Below, one piece after another: positions 9,591 to 19,368 of a stretch of 25,838 nucleotides of DNA. A program made the position numbers and the translations under genes. Position 1 is the first letter of the stretch. Every line of letters starts with the position of its first letter. This DNA is from Chara braunii. Its lineage: Eukaryota > Streptophyta > Charophyceae > Charales > Characeae. The stretch spans positions 1,243,742 through 1,269,579 of the forward strand of contig BFEA01000202.1 in assembly GCA_003427395.1 (NCBI GenBank), given 5' to 3'. A model generated the notes under the pieces. It saw only the letters and a list, made by a program, of their open reading frames with translations, was not told the origin of the DNA and made no database searches.

Positions 9591-10652
9591 CTATGGTGTG
9601 TCAAGTCGAGTTAGATCGGTCAAGGGAGATGCGATCGTACTATAATTATTTACGAAATTGCGGTAATAACCACACATCCCCAAGAATGATCTGACCTCAG
9701 TTACAGATTGGGGTCGTGGCCAGTCACGTATATTAGCCACCTTCACATCTTCGGGCCTAATCCCATCCGCGGATACTTCATGACCCAAGTACAAGATTCG
9801 AGTGCGACCGGACTCACATTTCTCTAGGTTCATCTTATACTTGTGCTGCCGAAGGAGTAAAAGTGCCTTGTCTACATGCTGAGCATGTTCCTCGACAGTC
9901 TTACTAAAGATGAGTATGTCCTCGAGGTACACGGCAACGAACTTATTCAAGTAGTCATGAAAGATCCTATTAATGGCGTGCTGGAATGTACCCGACACAT
10001 TGCAAAGGCCAAAGAGCATCACCACAAACTAGTACAGACCGTACCTCGTCTGAAATGCGGTTTTGTGCTTGTCCTCTGGTATTATGGCAATCTGATGGTA
10101 GCCGGATTTTAAGTCTATCTTGGTATAGTACTTACACCCCTGCACCCTATCCAATAGGTCATCGATGCGTGGGAGAGGCTCTACGTTCTTAACGGTGATG
10201 GCATTGAGGCCTCTATAATCAATGCACATCCTTAGTGTTCCCCCTTTCTTTGGAACAAATAATAGTGGTGAGCCAAAAGGGGAAGTGCTAGGCCGAATCC
10301 AACCCTTTTCTGTGAGCTCTTTCAGTTGCCGACGAAGCTCGTCCAACTCGACCGAAGCCATCCTATAGATTCTTCCCTTAGGTGTCTTGCTACCTGGGAT
10401 GATGTCTATGGCATGGACAACCTCCCTGTCTACGACTCCTGTAGGCTCCTCAAACAGATCGGGGTACTTAGCGATGATGGTCTCTATCTCTGGGGGTGTT
10501 TTAACGGCCTCCCCTTTCGCAAAGACATAGACTAAGTACATACCTTCCTCTTGGTTCTGTTTATAATAATTGTAGAAGATCGATGCGCACAAACACCCAT
10601 AATAGTCTATCAACCTACCAGCTTTATACTTCGCTAGTCTAACGGTCCTTTA
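9591..10652 (-). pseudogene. Element 1, reverse transcriptase
   Basis: The Ty3/gypsy RT is readable from the protease deletion junction (about 10650). The order is [61 protein letters not shown] (motif A), a TAG at 10031-10029 where element 2 has Glu (YGLYEF), LFGLCNVSGTFQ, YLED at 9929-9918 and SFLGMCGYYR. Motif C normally reads YLDD; here the first Asp codon is GAG (9923-9921). Length and motif order are normal for the family. One nonsense codon and one catalytic change argue that it is dead. Confidence 0.9.
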
Positions 10653-11004
10653 GGCACAGTCTGTCAACGCAATCGCGACTTATGAAGTTTCGCGTGGAGC
10701 CAATGTCTACGAAGGCGCCGCACTTGCGACCACCCACATCAACTTCCACAGCGAAGTGCTCCCCTCTAGGACCTCTACTCAGTGCCACCCAGGACTCACG
10801 AGGGTCCCTTGCCGACCACTCACCTTGAAGGTCCTCTAAGGCCTCAGACACATCCAACGTACAGAGTATAGTTGGGTCCGGTTGCGTCTTCGTGGTGACT
10901 AAGGAGTCAATAGCTTTGGCCATCTCTTGAAACGGGGAGGGTACATCACCCGCNTCAACGAGAGTAGAAGCAGCTATAACTTCTACTGGCCCTAAGTGTT
11001 TCCC
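10639..11004 (-). pseudogene. Element 1, start of pol and truncated protease
   Basis: Pol enters in the -1 frame relative to gag at the GGGAAAC heptamer (11004-10998). It reads GKHLGPVEV, then PSPFQEMAKAIDSLV, and a retropepsin N-terminal half: VDVGGRKCGAFVDIGSTRNF with the catalytic Asp in Asp-Ile-Gly-Ser. The frame stops at 10639, because about 318 bp encoding the flap and C-terminal half, present in element 2, are deleted here. One N is present at 10954. The protease would cleave Gag-Pol in the particle; this truncated form cannot fold as a complete retropepsin monomer. Confidence 0.85.
10963..11004 (-). promoter_or_regulatory. Candidate programmed -1 frameshift site of element 1
   Basis: GGGAAAC (11004-10998) is read in the gag frame as G-GGA-AAC, the X-XXY-YYZ phase. 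The gag TAG follows at 10994-10992. The protease frame is exactly the -1 frame. Ten bases after the heptamer is an 8-bp perfect hairpin, AGTAGAAG/CTTCTACT (10987-10963), with a 9-base loop. Heptamer plus downstream structure is the standard architecture of -1 frameshifting. Use in vivo is inferred. Confidence 0.75.
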
Positions 11005-12846
11005 GAGCTGGAGCTCGTAGAGGCCCCAAATTGAGAAGAAGGAAACCCACCCTTAGGAGGGATCTTCTGTGAGACCTTCGGGTTCTTGCATTTGAACTGT
11101 GTGTGACCATACTCACCGCAATTAATACAAGCACCGCAAGACCAACGATCCCACCACACTTCTTGATCCAAGCCTGCTCTAACCCAAGCAACTATTTTGT
11201 TTGGGTTAGCGGCCTGCCCCTAACTCCTTCGTTGACCACCCTTGCCGCGGCTCGCTGCCTTAGTCTTAACTACTGCGGCGAGGTTGCTACCCTCAGCACT
11301 CTCCTCGCCATCAAACTCTGCACTCTCCACAAGTTCAGAAACATCATTGATCTCAGTTTGATTCCCGTCATAATCAACCATCATCAATTAACTACCCTTC
11401 TTCTTCCACTCTTGTGGATCCTTCTTCTTTATACCGTCCGTAGTGGGGGTTTGAGCACCACCCAACGTAGCCTCTAAATCTAGGGCCTTCTTACTGAATG
11501 TCTCAAACGCGTGATACTCTAGCCGAGCCTCGTTGGCCAGTAAGTTCTTGATGTCTGTGGGAAGACATCTCAAGAACATGGTCAATAAGACCTGTGGATT
11601 GTACTCCACTCCTGGGACAACAATCAGACGCTCTACGGTCGTGGTAAGCTCTCGCACTGACTTGTACTTCCTAGCGTCAAGCTTTAACAGCCCATCAGTG
11701 GCAATTTGTGCCTGCCGAGGGTTGTGCCATCGTGCTTCCACTAAATCCATAAAGCTTTCTAAGGTGTGGGTCTGCGCCCAATCACCCATGTTCCTGCCGA
11801 ACCCCTTCGAAGCTACCAATCCATTTAGCCAGCGAGCTGCTGAATCCTCTAAGTAGGATGCAGCAGTAATCACTTCCTCCTCTACCAATGTCCTCTTTAC
11901 CCGCACCCACACTGACACCGTTCTCAACCACGTGTCGAGAGCCTCATTCTTCTTGTCTCCTGAGAAGGTTGGAGGTGGTTTCAGGGGTTTTGGGGTACCA
12001 AGGTAACTGCTGTCCCGCTGGCGGGACAGGTAGCGATTGTGGTGTAGCTCCAGTCGCTGGACCAGAAGATGAAGAAGCAACATTCTGAGAAAGGGTTGCT
12101 GCTGATGTACCACTTGGTCATGGTCCGGACAAAGCGGCATAGGGGTTTGTCATCGCTGAGAATGGCAGCGATGGCAAGATTGTTGGCCTGATTCCTGGTC
12201 TGTGCATGGCGTTCAGGATGTGGTCCAAGGTGTCCTAAATTGTATCCAGTTTGTTGTCCATGTATGCGTGCATGGAAAGGATGCTTGCCTTAAAAATATT
12301 TTCAGTATTACTAAGGGTCGAGTCATCTAACCCCTCCAGTGCAACTTTGTCTGCCTCTCTACCCTCTAGTCTGACACTCCCGTCTCTAATCTCCTTTTCT
12401 CTCTTAGTAGCCTGTTTAAGCTCCTCCTCTAGCCTCAAGCGAATCCTCTCTACTTGTTGGAGCTCCATCTGCTCCCGGGTGCGTGGAGGCGGCGAGCTGA
12501 ACTGCGAACCTGCCATCTGACTAGTGCCGGCTCCTGACGTACTGAAGATGGACTGTGAACTGGTCGCGTTGAGTGGCATACCCAAACTCTGACCAGTAGA
12601 GTTTGCAACAGAGGTGGATGAAGAGGTAGCCATTGCTACCGCGCTAGCTGCTACTGCTGCCAACGCTCGTTCAGCTGCCGCTGCTGCCTCTCTCGCAGTC
12701 TCTAGATTACGGGCCCTTGCTTCGGCCCTAAGCCTTCTCTCGTCTCCTGGTAGTAGAACCTAGAACACAACAGATATCCTACCGGTCTCCCGTCGTGTCT
12801 GCCTCCTATCGTCAGTTGTCCCTTCAGCACCCTATGATCCACTCAT
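10992..12846 (-). pseudogene. Element 1, gag
   Basis: Gag would form the virus-like particle and bind RNA. The likely start is ATG 12846-12844, in frame with GDERRLRAEARAR, a motif shared with element 2. An Ala/Glu/Arg coiled-coil region follows (to about 12235), then a Ser/Pro/Gln linker and the retrotransposon gag core (FSGDKKNEALDTWLRTVSVW; SAARWLNGLV; VPGVEYNPQVLLTMFLRCLP) in the 12140-11388 frame. The zinc knuckle CINCGEYGHTQFKC (CX2CX4HX4C) is at 11129-11088. Stops in frame include two TAGs near the start, TAG 12237-12235, a TGA near 12120, TAA 11390-11388 and TAG 11222-11220, plus one shift near 12020. The final stop at 10994-10992 appears to be the genuine one. Confidence 0.88.
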
Positions 12847-14120
12847 GGGCTAGGCAGACGCTGTCTGCACTAATATCCTCTTTGGGACCTACTGCAGCAT
12901 GCGTCTGACCAGTTCTAAAAATAAATAAATAATTTATGTTCGGTGAGTTACCTAGACTATCAGTCAAGTGGCAACAACAACACCTACACAAATTGTACAT
13001 TCACCTCTATCTTTGATTAGTTCTACACATAAGCTTTAAGAAGAACTGACTATGGTAGATTACAGTCCTACTCTAGGTTGTCTATTAGGTGTTAGCAGTT
13101 TGTCAACCAACTAATCAAAATAAAAATAAACTACAATGAGCAGATGTATGCACAATGGATAAGATAGTGATGTACAGTTGAGTTCTAAATTGGAATCCCC
13201 TTCCCCTGTATCCAACATACCTGTGAGCATCATCAAGCTGCGGTGTCTAAGGTGTGCAACCATGGCCCACCCCAATGCCCAAGAAGTATGCTTATGACCA
13301 GCCTGCCCTTTGTTTACCCTCGCGTGCAACGAGCCTTACGTCTAACTGATCTGGCTGATCAAGAGGCAATTTAAGGACAACCCCCGAGAGTCCTCAGGAA
13401 TTCTTTAACATCGCAATCAGGACGACGATCACAGCTAGTGGACAGTTCAGACCCCAACCAGAAATGTTTATAGACGATTTGGGAGCGTCTACGTAGGACT
13501 TGTACGTCCGTACACCCCTTCTATCAGCGCAGCAAAGAGCCTCAATGGACAAAGCAGCAGGGCCTGTGTGTACTACTACCCATGGGTTGGCATGGTGACC
13601 GTGAGCCGTGCTTCGACCAGGGCCCTTCAGAGGCACCGCCCTCTCCTGCCAGATGCGCCACCGAGAAGAATGTCGTCTCTCAAGGTAGAGCGCAGACGAC
13701 TCCTCACCAAAGAGAGGACACTCAAGTTGGACTCACTTCCTCACGGTAAGAAGAGATTGAGAGGGTAGATAAGGAATAAGAACAACGTACCTGGAGATAG
13801 CTGCCCCCAACCACAAATTTCTCACCAATTGGGCCGACGTGCATTTCGATGACCGGTGGTACCACCCACAACGCAATGCAGTGCCACCTCAGCCAAAATG
13901 CCATGTGAGCATACTCTCATCATCATGCATACACCTGCTGTCGCCACAACTCCCATGCTGTTGCCACAGCCTTCCAGCGGCCGGCCCCTCTACCCGTGCC
14001 CCGCTCAATGAAACCAATGCCAAAGAATCCTTACTGCACATAAAGCATCGTCAGCACACCAAGTAACAATGTCGCCGGTGCCAGGTAAGCGGCGATCACG
14101 AACCAACTCTGATAGCAAAT
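12847..14120 (-). other. Element 1, untranslated leader
   Basis: This 1.27-kb stretch between primer site and gag has no convincing ORF. It contains blocks shared with the leader of element 2: AT-rich AATCAAAAATAAAAATAA-like sequence, GGACGACGATCACAG, and 13580-13840. The last block is also found, reversed, in element 3. A GTACGTTG and a downstream pyrimidine tract lie in that last block. Possible roles are packaging or a short leader intron; neither is shown. Confidence 0.7.
14103..14117 (-). other. Element 1, primer-binding site
   Basis: On the minus strand TGCTATCAGAGTTGG starts three bases after the 5' LTR terminal CCTTGCA. The core TATCAGAG agrees with the usual initiator-Met tRNA primer site TGGTATCAGAG, apart from one base. 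The position fixes the LTR end at 14121. Confidence 0.7.
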
Positions 14121-15216
14121 TGCAAGGAATATGAGTGTGAACGATATACAGAAAACCAATGTGGCGAAATCACACAGATGTCCAGGTAGTCGTATCCAAG
14201 CAGAGAGTACAAAATGCACCGAGTAACCATATCCATGTAGAGCAATACGATGAAGTAATGAGCCAATGTTCAAGCCCGTAGGCCACACCAACACAGTATC
14301 CAGAGTCGCTCCTCTCTGTCTGGTGCCCAACCTACTCTGCCCGACTATCCTACCTACAGCTGGTTCACGCAACAGGCTCACTTCGACTCTCAAACACCAA
14401 TGTACATGACTGTCAACTCCATAGCCGACCTCTCTTCATGCACCAGGTTTGTATCTCGTCACCCTCAATCAGACCTTGATTACCCCACACTGCGCCTCCT
14501 TCCCTGAAGACCACCAGATCACCCGCTGTACCCCTTGGCGCTCAGCAGCCCGGCTATGGCTGCCTGCGCCCCGCTGCCCTGCAGCGCCCCACTTCACCAC
14601 TACGCGCCCTGTCAGCGCCCTTGGCAGCAGCGCAGCATCAAGCGATAGCGCAGCAGCACTTCCTCATTGCCTGCACTGGCCAAAATCCTGGCCGGGACTG
14701 CCCTACTCCTTTTGTGGAAGTGGCAGCCTCCTGGATGCTGCATGTGGCCTGGCTGGAAGCTTCCAGTAGCATCCGGTTGGGCCTCAAACCCTGCCCCCAG
14801 GCCCAAGACTACAGTTGAGGGCCTGGGCCCTATTCATTTGGGCATGGCCTGAGTCTCTAGACTTGGGTTGTTTGCTGCATTTGTGCAGGGCCCCCAGGTA
14901 GGTGCGTCAGCAGTTCTGCTTTTCCAAAGGCCGATGGCCTGCTTCCCAATGTATCGGCCCTGGTTTGCCTGTATGTGCCCAGGCACAACTGTCAAGGCCT
15001 GGGCCAACTGTACGACGCAGCTTAGTACGGCTGACGCGTTTGTCCAACCAACTGGCGTGTTGCGAGAGCCTGAATACCCACATATGGAAATGTCGAAATT
15101 TGGCCTTCGACGAATATTCAGGCCCACCTTCACTTAGGGCGGGCACTTGGCTTGCCGGGGCCTTAGCCCAGAACATGTGATGTCTGACAGGGCTCCTTCA
15201 GGGCTCGTTCCTCACA
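14121..15216 (-). repeat. Element 1, 5' LTR
   Basis: On the minus strand it runs from TGTGAGG (15216) to CCTTGCA (14121), giving TG...CA ends, with the primer site three bases inside. It matches 6968-8062 with scattered substitutions and small indels, for example a six-base gap near 14331. The U3 half is GGCC-rich. The promoter should lie here, but I could not place a TATA box with confidence. Confidence 0.92.
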
Positions 15217-15299
15217 TAGAAATATTCCGCGATTTAAATCGTGATTTTATTTTCTTGAAAATAAGAATATTTCGTGATTTATTTCGCGATTTTATTAGG
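15217..15299. other. AT-rich spacer between elements 1 and 2
   Basis: These 83 bases are rich in GATTT and CGCGATTT words, partly self-similar and similar to 6691-6967. They are not part of either LTR. This is probably leftover target DNA. Confidence 0.6.
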
Positions 15300-16240
15300 T
15301 GCAAGGAAAATGAACAGAAGCGAGATGACAATATTCAGATTGCACAATCACATTGAAAGCCAAATCGTAACACTGAAAGTCAATGTCAATGAGAGCTTGC
15401 TCTCGCCACCACCGACACTGACATATGTATCCAGTCTCTATCTCCCTACTTGGCGCTCAGCCCCCAGCCTACTCCCTACACAACTACTACTAGCCTACTA
15501 ATTGACAATGCAACTATTGACCTCAGCAGCACCCGAAGTACTTGAAGATGTCGCCCATGCAGAACCAGGTATGTGCCCTTACATCATCATCATCATCATC
15601 CTTCTCTCTCCCCCTTGACTCTCTCCCATGTCTCCCTTTGTTGTACACCCGAAGACCACCCCTACGCCTCACTGTACATCCAAGCCCTGCCAGCTATGGA
15701 GGCTGGGCTATGGCGCTGCCCTCAGCAGCGCCCTGCTCCCTGCACGACCGCACGGGCCTGCACCTCGCCGCTCAGCGCTAGCAGCAGCCCACGAGCTTCA
15801 GCTCCAGCAGCGCTGCCGCCAGCATGTGAGTGCCCAAATGCCTGGCCAGGCAGCGAGCTCTTTCCTATATGGAAAGAGCCTGCCTCATTCGGCAGCCTGT
15901 CTGGACTGGCCTGGGCCCAGAAGCTTCCGGTAGGCCCCAGGATGCTGCACCTCTGGTGCAGCTACTGGGCCTAATTCGGTTGGGCTATCCAACTGTCTGT
16001 GTATGAGGCTGCGAATCTTGCCCAGGGCCTGTGCTTTTGGAAAGGCCTAGAAGGCCTGGGAATTTCCACGTTGTTTGGCCTGTGTTTTCCTTCAACCAAC
16101 TGGCGCGACGAAACTGCCTGGACCCCAAATAAGAAATTGACAGCAAGGGCCTCTCGTGATTTGTTTGGCCCGCCTTGACTTAGGGCGGGCTTATTTGCTT
16201 CAGGGGCCCCTTAGGCCTGCCGAGGACCTAGATCCTCGCA
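15300..16240 (-). repeat. Element 2, 3' LTR
   Basis: On the minus strand it reads TGCGAGGATC at 16240 and ends TTTTCCTTGCA at 15300. It matches 23209-24152. It contains a (CAT)n tract near 15582-15600, CCTATATGG near 15866, a GGCC-rich U3 and a GCCCGCC/GGCGGGC hairpin at 16168-16190. The ends share CCTTGCA with element 1, but the body is a diverged LTR type. Confidence 0.92.
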
Positions 16241-16256
16241 TTCCCTCCTCCTGTAC
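16241..16256 (-). other. Element 2, polypurine tract
   Basis: On the minus strand a purine-rich run ending AGGAGGAGGGAA lies directly against the TGCGAGG start of the 3' LTR. This is the equivalent position to the tract of element 1. Confidence 0.75.
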
Positions 16257-16280
16257 TTCGATAGTTCTCTGAGAAGTCTT

Positions 16281-16972
16281 CTATTTTGCAGGCATCTTCC
16301 CTTTGAGATCTCTTTCGTAGCCTGCAATGACTTGAGGTGCAGTTCTCATGAGTTCTTCTCTGGTGAACCACTGATCTTCGCTGGGGTCCAGATGATGTCT
16401 GAATCTGACCCGGTATTGCATTTTTGGCTTAGGAGGGCGGCCTCTGCCCGGTGGTCGAGGAACAGGCATCAGGCGATGCTCCACGATCTGGTCGATGTCC
16501 ACTTCGCCATCCATGGTTGGGGGCAGCACTGATCGTCTGGAAGGAAACTGTACAGTTTCTGCGAAAGGTGCCAGTTTGGATGCGTGAAAAACAGGGTGTG
16601 TCTGTAGATGAGGTGGGACGCGAATCACATAAGAAGGTCCATCCAATTGTTCCCCCACTATGTCCAGGACCTCCCAGGGACCGAAATATTGTGGCATTAG
16701 TTTCCTAGATATTTCTAGTTCTTGTCCCAGTTCGGATGACTTTACCAGACCCTTTCCCCTACTTGAAAGTTAGAAGGTCGTCTATGTTTATTCTCAGATG
16801 CAGTCATAGCATCCTGTGATTTCCTCATGTGCTCAACGGCCTGCTGCAACATCTGTTCGTATGTGACAACAAATTCTATGCTACCGGGTGCTGCAGTAGT
16901 CTGTTTTTCAGGTAGTAGGAAATCGAGGGCGGAACGGGGCTTCCAACCAAGATGCAGTTGGTTGGGAGTCAT
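16281..16972 (-). pseudogene. Element 2, integrase C-terminus and chromodomain-like tail
   Basis: There are two frames. Positions 16972-16742 encode the post-core region (NQLHLGWKPRSALDFLLPE, ending GERVW). After a shift, 16697-16281 encode YFGPWEVLDIVG (GPY/F-type), HASKLAPF and the tail YRVRFRHHLDPSEDQW...REELM...GYERDL. The tail aligns residue by residue with that of element 1 and has the chromodomain pattern of an aromatic strand, an acidic DxxEDxW and a terminal helix. The frame shift near 16740 separates it from the catalytic core. Confidence 0.85.
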
Positions 16973-17032
16973 GCCAGTAGCGCTATGTACTGCGTTGTTG
17001 TACAGGCTGGCGACGAGAGGTAGTTTCTCGTC

Positions 17033-17862
17033 TCAGTCATCCTGGCTTGGCTTAATGTAGTGCGTTAGTAAATGCTGCACTACTCTGTTCATCTGTTCCG
17101 CCTGTCCATTTGACTCAGGGTGATTCCCTAATGTCATTTGCAGTCCGGTTCCCATCTGTTGGCCAGTGTTCTGCCACAGTTCACTCGTAAAGCGAACATC
17201 CCTATCACTGACGATAAACTTAGGTAAAGCAAAGTCTCGTACCCAGTTGTCCATGAACAATCTGATGACATGGTCGGTTTTAGCAGTCTCTGGCATGGCG
17301 ATCAGTCTTGGATACTTAGAAAAGCGGTCTACTATAACGAAGATGTGTCTTTTCCCAGACCTGTTGGTCACAAGAGTATCCATGAAGTCCATAGAGACAC
17401 TCTGACCAGGACCTTCAGGAATTGGCAAGGGCTTGATGAGCCCAAGCGGAGCCTGAGTCCTAGGCTTGTCATGTTGACATACCTGACAGGTTTCTACATA
17501 CTTCTTGGCATCTTCCATCATAGAAGGCTACCAAAACTTTGTACTAAGTTAGCTGAGGTTTTCCTATAACCGAAATGACCAGTTGCATCGTGACATTTCC
17601 CTAAAAATAAATTACGCAAAGACTCACTACTGGGAACACACAGTCTTTTATTCCCTGCCTTCTCAAGAAACAGCAAGTCATCCACCATTGTAAATTCATC
17701 CAAAGTCACTTTGTCCTTTGCTTGGAATTTACGAATGATCTTTGACATAACTGGATCTTGTTGATAGGCTTCCACCAACGATCGAGTCAGATCATTAGAT
17801 ATGCCAAATTCAGTTACTAGCGCGCCCAGGTAATCTGCCCGTCGAGATAGTGCATCCGCCAC
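17033..17862 (-). pseudogene. Element 2, integrase zinc-binding and catalytic core
   Basis: Integrase joins the cDNA ends to target DNA. Positions 17862-17518 hold the end of RNase H (VADALSRR) and the first half of the HHCC finger (HDATGHFGYRK). After a one-base shift and a TAG, 17521-17033 give CQVCQ and the core. In that segment Asp45 (SMDFMD), Asp106 (VSDRD) and Glu142 (NGQAE) form D,D-35-E with exactly 35 residues between the last two. A TGA at 17035-17033 replaces the Trp present in element 1 (DDWDEKLPL). The core is complete in sequence; the ORF is broken on both sides. Confidence 0.9.
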
Positions 17863-18936
17863 CTAGTTGTACTCTCCCTTAATTGGATCAAGTTGATAGT
17901 CATACATGTCTATCACTTGAATCCATGGCTTAAGTGCATCAGAGAGTACCGGTTGTGTTTTGATCCAACGTAGTGTCTCATGGTCAGATCTCACATAGAA
18001 AAATCTGCCAAGGAGATAGTGTCTCTAGTGGACCAGCGCTCGGTAAAGGGCGTAAAGTTCACACTCGAAGGTAAACCTGGCTAGTTTCTGAGACGACATC
18101 TTTTTGCTCATGTACTCGATAGGTCTCAACTTGGTCCCCTCCTTTTGCGCAAGGACCGTGCCTATGCCATATTGGCTAGCGCCTGTGGTCATTACAAATG
18201 GCTTATTAGGATCAGGAAGTTCAAGAACCTCGTAGTGTGTTAGGGCATACTTCAGTTTCCTGAAGGCCGCTTCACACTCTTCAGTCCACTCCCATGGGGT
18301 ATGCAGTCGAGTTAGATCTGCTAATGGGGAAGCTATAGTACTATAGTTCTTTACAAATGGACGATAGTAGCCCGTCATCCCCAAAAACGATCTGACCTCA
18401 ATAACAGTCTGAGGTCTGGGCCAGTCACGTATGCTGGCTACCTTAGCATCATCCGGCCTCAAACCATCTGCTGAGATTTCACGACCCAAGTACAAGATCT
18501 TGGTGCGACCAAACTCGCATTTCTCCAAGTTAACCTTGTACTGGTGCTGTCTTAGGAGACCTAGCACTATTTTCAAGTGCTCAGCGTGCTCCTCTACAGT
18601 CCTACTAAAGATAAGAATATCGTCGAGGTACACAACGATAAACTTGTCTAAGTATTCATGAAATATCTTGTTCATCGCGTGCTGGAAAGTACAAGGCGCA
18701 TTGCATAGGCTAAAAGGCATCACCACAAACTCGTACAGACCGTACCTGGTTTGAAATGCGGTTTTGTGCCGATCCTCAGGTCCAATGGCAATTTGATGGC
18801 ATCCGGACTTCAGGTCTATCTTGGTGAAGTACCGGCATTCGTGCACTCTATCCAAGAGGTCGTCGATGTGGGGAAGGGGCTCCACGTTCTTAACGGTGAT
18901 GGCATTGAGGCCCCGATAGTCAATGCACATCCTCAA
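17863..18936 (-). pseudogene. Element 2, reverse transcriptase and RNase H
   Basis: A 303-codon open frame (18936-18025) starts at [10 protein letters not shown]. It contains KIDLKSGCHQI, TRYGLYEFVVMPF, YLDDILIFS at 18630-18619 with both catalytic Asp, SFLGMTGYYR, and the RNase H start TTGASQYGIG, where TDAS is expected (Gly codon at 18183-18181). FECELYAL retains the Glu. A TAG (18027-18025) replaces the Trp of WRHYLL. RSDHETL follows in frame, then a TAG in GEYN-stop-VADALS. The polymerase motifs are intact, while RNase H lacks its first Asp. Confidence 0.92.
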
Positions 18937-19368
18937 GGTACCTTCCTTCTTTGGGACAAATAAGATTGGCGCACCGTAAGGGGAGGTACTAGGCCGAATC
19001 CATCCCTTGTTTGTGAGCTCCTTAAGCTCGCGGCGAGCTCATCCAACTCCATAAGAGACATCCTATAGATTCGTCCTCTAGGCACCGTACTACCTGGGAC
19101 AACCTCTATTGCATGGACCACCTCCCTTTCTACCACGCCTATGGGCTCCTAAAAAAGGTCTGAATATGTTGCGACGACTGATTCTATCTCTGAAGGTGTA
19201 TTAACGACCTCCCCTTTCTCAGAGACAAAGACTAGATACATGCCCTCCTCGCGATTCTGCTTGTAGTAGTTATAGAAAAAGGAAGCACACATGCAGCATA
19301 GTTCTCCACTAGACTGCTAGCCTTATACTTCTACAGTCTAACGGTCCTGCCATTTGGCAACTTGTGTA
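18937..19368 (-). pseudogene. Element 2, pre-RT linker and RT N-terminus
   Basis: This encodes a KYKASSLVEN-like linker after the protease and then VEREVVHAIEVVPGS, GRIYRM and LDEL. It shifts frame near 19035 (a base missing in an LDELRRELKEL-type stretch) into the GWIRPSTSP and FVPKKEGTL region. Upstream of 19136 several stops interrupt it. It matches the corresponding part of element 1 throughout. Confidence 0.75.

Larger units (their letters stand above)
6968..15216 (-). mobile_element. Element 1: Ty3/gypsy chromovirus-like LTR retrotransposon, defective
   Basis: Two direct LTRs flank, on the minus strand, a primer site, a leader, gag, protease, RT, RNase H, integrase remnant and a chromodomain-like tail, ending in a purine tract. 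The order PR-RT-RNaseH-INT is that of Ty3/gypsy (Metaviridae). Compared with element 2 it lacks about 0.3 kb of protease and about 0.5 kb of integrase, and gag and pol have several stops. The LTRs look roughly 95 percent alike by eye, so the insertion is not recent. No matching target duplication was found. Confidence 0.92.

Noticed and set aside
13394-13636. Possible small leader ORF, partly similar to the leader of element 2
   Set aside because: The matching stretch is in a different frame or interrupted in element 2, so the conservation is nucleotide-level rather than protein-level.
15582-15600. CAT repeats as a possible CRISPR or His-tag-like signal
   Set aside because: It is a simple trinucleotide microsatellite within an LTR; no spaced repeats are present.
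15542-15974. Ser/Pro/His-rich frames repeated at 23499-23978
   Set aside because: These are LTR sequence of element 2 containing a CAT microsatellite; no codon-level conservation is visible.
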